DNA from: Petrolisthes cinctipes
Lineage: Eukaryota; Arthropoda; Malacostraca; Decapoda; Porcellanidae
DNA length: 64,000 nt
Direction of reading: 5' to 3'
Assembly (NCBI GenBank): GCA_033782935.1
Contig: JAWQEG010000516.1
Span: 496,001-560,000, forward strand
Numbering within the stretch: the stretch's first letter is position 1; the number at the start of each line of letters is the position of its first letter. The notes below the pieces were generated by a model that was not told the origin of the DNA, did not search any database, and saw only the letters and a list, made by a program, of their open reading frames with translations. A program made the translations under genes and the position numbers. Of the stretch, positions 62,831 to 64,000 are shown piece after piece.

Positions 62831-64000
62831 CTAGAACTGAGTAGGCATGTACAGATCGCTTCTGGGACCCAAAAATATCGAATTTTCGGGTGTTTTGAGC
62901 CTGAATTTGGGATATAAACTGGTACAAAAGATGTATGCACATATCGACTTTGGACACCTAAAGAGTCGATATTTAGCATGTTTTAAGTCTATATTTTAAA
63001 AACAGTCTAGCACTGAGTAGACATGTACAGATCGCTTCTGGGACACAAAAATACCGAATTTTCGGGTGTTTTGAGCCTTATTTTGAGATATAAATGGATA
63101 CTGAAGATGCATGCACATGACTTTTTGCACCTAATATATCTATTTTTAGCATGTTTTGGGTCTGTATCTTGAAAACATTCTAAGAAGGAGTAGGCATAGA
63201 CATATCGCTTCTGGGACACAAAAATATCGAATTTTCGGGTGTTTCGAGCCTGAATTTGAGATATAAACGGGTACAGAAGATGCAAGCACATATCAACTTT
63301 GGGCACACAAAATATCGATTTTTAGTATGTTTTGGGCCAATATTTTGAAAATATTCTATCAATAAGTAAGCATGTACAGATCGCTTCTGGGACCCAAAAA
63401 TATTGAATTTTTGGTTCTTTTGAGCCTGAATTTGAGATATAAACGGGTACTGAAGATGCAGGCACATATCGACTTTTTGCACCTAAAATATCGATTTTGA
63501 GCTTGTTTTTGGTCTGTATTTTGAAAATACTCTAAAACGAAGTAGGCATTTACAGATATCTTCTGTGACACAAAAATTTCGAGTTTTCGGGTGTTTTGAG
63601 CCTGAATTTGGGATATAAACGTGTACAGAAGATGCATACACATATTGACTTTGGGAACCTCAAATATTGATTTTCAGCATGTTTTGGGCCTGTACTTTTA
63701 AAATACTCTAACACGGAATAAGCATGTACAGATTGCTTCTAGGACCCAAATACGTTGAATTTTCGGGTATTTTGAGCCTGAATTTGAGATATAATCGGAT
63801 ACAGAAGATGATTCCTCATATTCACATTGGGCACCTAAGATATCGATTTTCAGCATGTTTTGGGCCTGAATTTTGAAAGTATCCTAATACGGATTAGGCA
63901 TGTACAGATCGCTTCTAGGACCCAATAATATGGAATTTTCGGGTGTTTTGAGCCTGAATTTGAGATATAAACGTGTACAGAAGATGCATGCACATATCGA
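62831..64000 (+). repeat. Right-edge divergent monomers; array continues beyond the window
   Basis: Six to seven units of flank type. They include the second copy of the 12-unit duplication and, at 63813-63890, a very diverged unit (GATTCCTCATATTCACATTG, TTGAAAGTATCC, ACGGATTAGG). The window ends inside an A half, so the array edge is not reached. Confidence 0.78.

Larger units (their letters stand above)
1..64000 (+). repeat. Tandem satellite array, ~176-bp monomer, head to tail
   Basis: Every line of the window can be laid onto one repeating unit with landmarks in fixed order: GCATGTACAGATCGCTTCTG, GGACCCAAAAATATCGAA, GTTTTGAGCCTGAATTTGAG, AAACGGGTACAGAAGATGCA, CACATATCGACTTTGGGC, CACCTAAAATATCGATTTTG, AGCATGTTTTGGGCCTGTAT, TTTGAAAATACTCTAACACG. 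The CATGTACAG word at 1 and at 63899 are in phase for about 363 units of 176.03 bp on average. All units have the same orientation and I saw no inversion. No unique sequence, transposon end, poly-A tail or spacer interrupts the array, and both window edges lie inside it. Centromeric satellites of many plants and animals have units of 150-180 bp, so a centromeric or pericentromeric location is likely, but this is inference. The family and host are not recognised. Confidence 0.97.

Noticed and set aside
1..64000. CRISPR-like array (regular repeats with variable spacers).
   Set aside because: There are no constant repeats with unrelated spacers; the entire 176-bp unit is conserved and there are no cas-like genes.
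1..64000. Family of small cysteine-rich peptides encoded in tandem (recurring CACIFCTRLY and similar words).
   Set aside because: The same DNA read in other frames is equally open, frameshifting indels are common between copies, and no signal peptide or conserved start stands out. The peptide similarity merely reflects DNA similarity.
1..64000. Identity with a known plant centromere family such as the Arabidopsis 178-bp repeat (a CATATnGACTTTGG word looks similar).
   Set aside because: Only a short word agrees and the rest of the unit does not line up in memory. A database search of the consensus would be needed; a full-length hit would support it.
1..64000. Bacterial or phage origin with real genes in the minus-strand frames.
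   Set aside because: There is no coding structure and no ribosome-site pattern. About 363 in-phase 176-bp units with higher-order repeats are typical of eukaryotic satellites.

Overview
The whole 64-kb window is one uninterrupted tandem satellite-DNA array. I find no credible protein gene, tRNA, rRNA, CRISPR array, promoter or transposon. The repeat unit is about 176 bp, and every unit I read runs in the same head-to-tail direction. The phase of the GCATGTACAG word from position 1 to 63899 fits about 363 units (63898/363 = 176.03 bp on average). The unit is about 40% GC by hand count of an eyeballed consensus and carries seven CpGs. A megabase-style array of near-nucleosome-length monomers points to a eukaryote, most likely centromeric or pericentromeric heterochromatin. 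A land plant is plausible, but I do not recognise the family and cannot name the host.

The 176-bp unit is itself an ancient dimer. Two 88-bp halves (A begins GGACCCAAAAATATCGAA, B begins GGCACCTAAAATATCGAT) align end to end without gaps at 59 of 88 positions. Each half comes in several diagnostic versions, such as CTAACACGG, CTAGCAAGG or CTAGCACTG at the B-half edge. These versions travel together over several monomers, so the array can be read as a string of monomer types.

Layout: 0.1-15.5 kb is built from multi-kb segmental duplications (offsets 8085, 7383, 6154 and 2461 bp, about 1% different by eye). 17.2-22.1 kb is a 2.8-kb tandem duplication. 22.1-24.4 kb recurs at 28.6-30.9 kb. Between those copies, 25.4-28.0 kb is a clean pair of 8-monomer (1408-bp) higher-order repeats. 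30.9-40.2 kb is a shuffled mosaic marked by a private TTAATTAA insertion. 40.2-46.2 kb is the youngest part: nested 1407-bp and 2638-bp duplications that are almost identical. 46.2-52.7 kb is intermediate. From about 53 kb to the right edge the monomers are more divergent, carry their own diagnostic variants and more structural accidents, and look like an ageing array flank. An island of core-type monomers lies inside that flank at about 61.75-62.8 kb.

The many open frames, especially on the minus strand, are by-products of the repeat: 176 is not a multiple of 3, so each frame rotates through all three readings of the unit, and the consensus has only two minus-strand stops per cycle. The sequence records how a satellite array expands, homogenises and decays; it does not encode a gene system.
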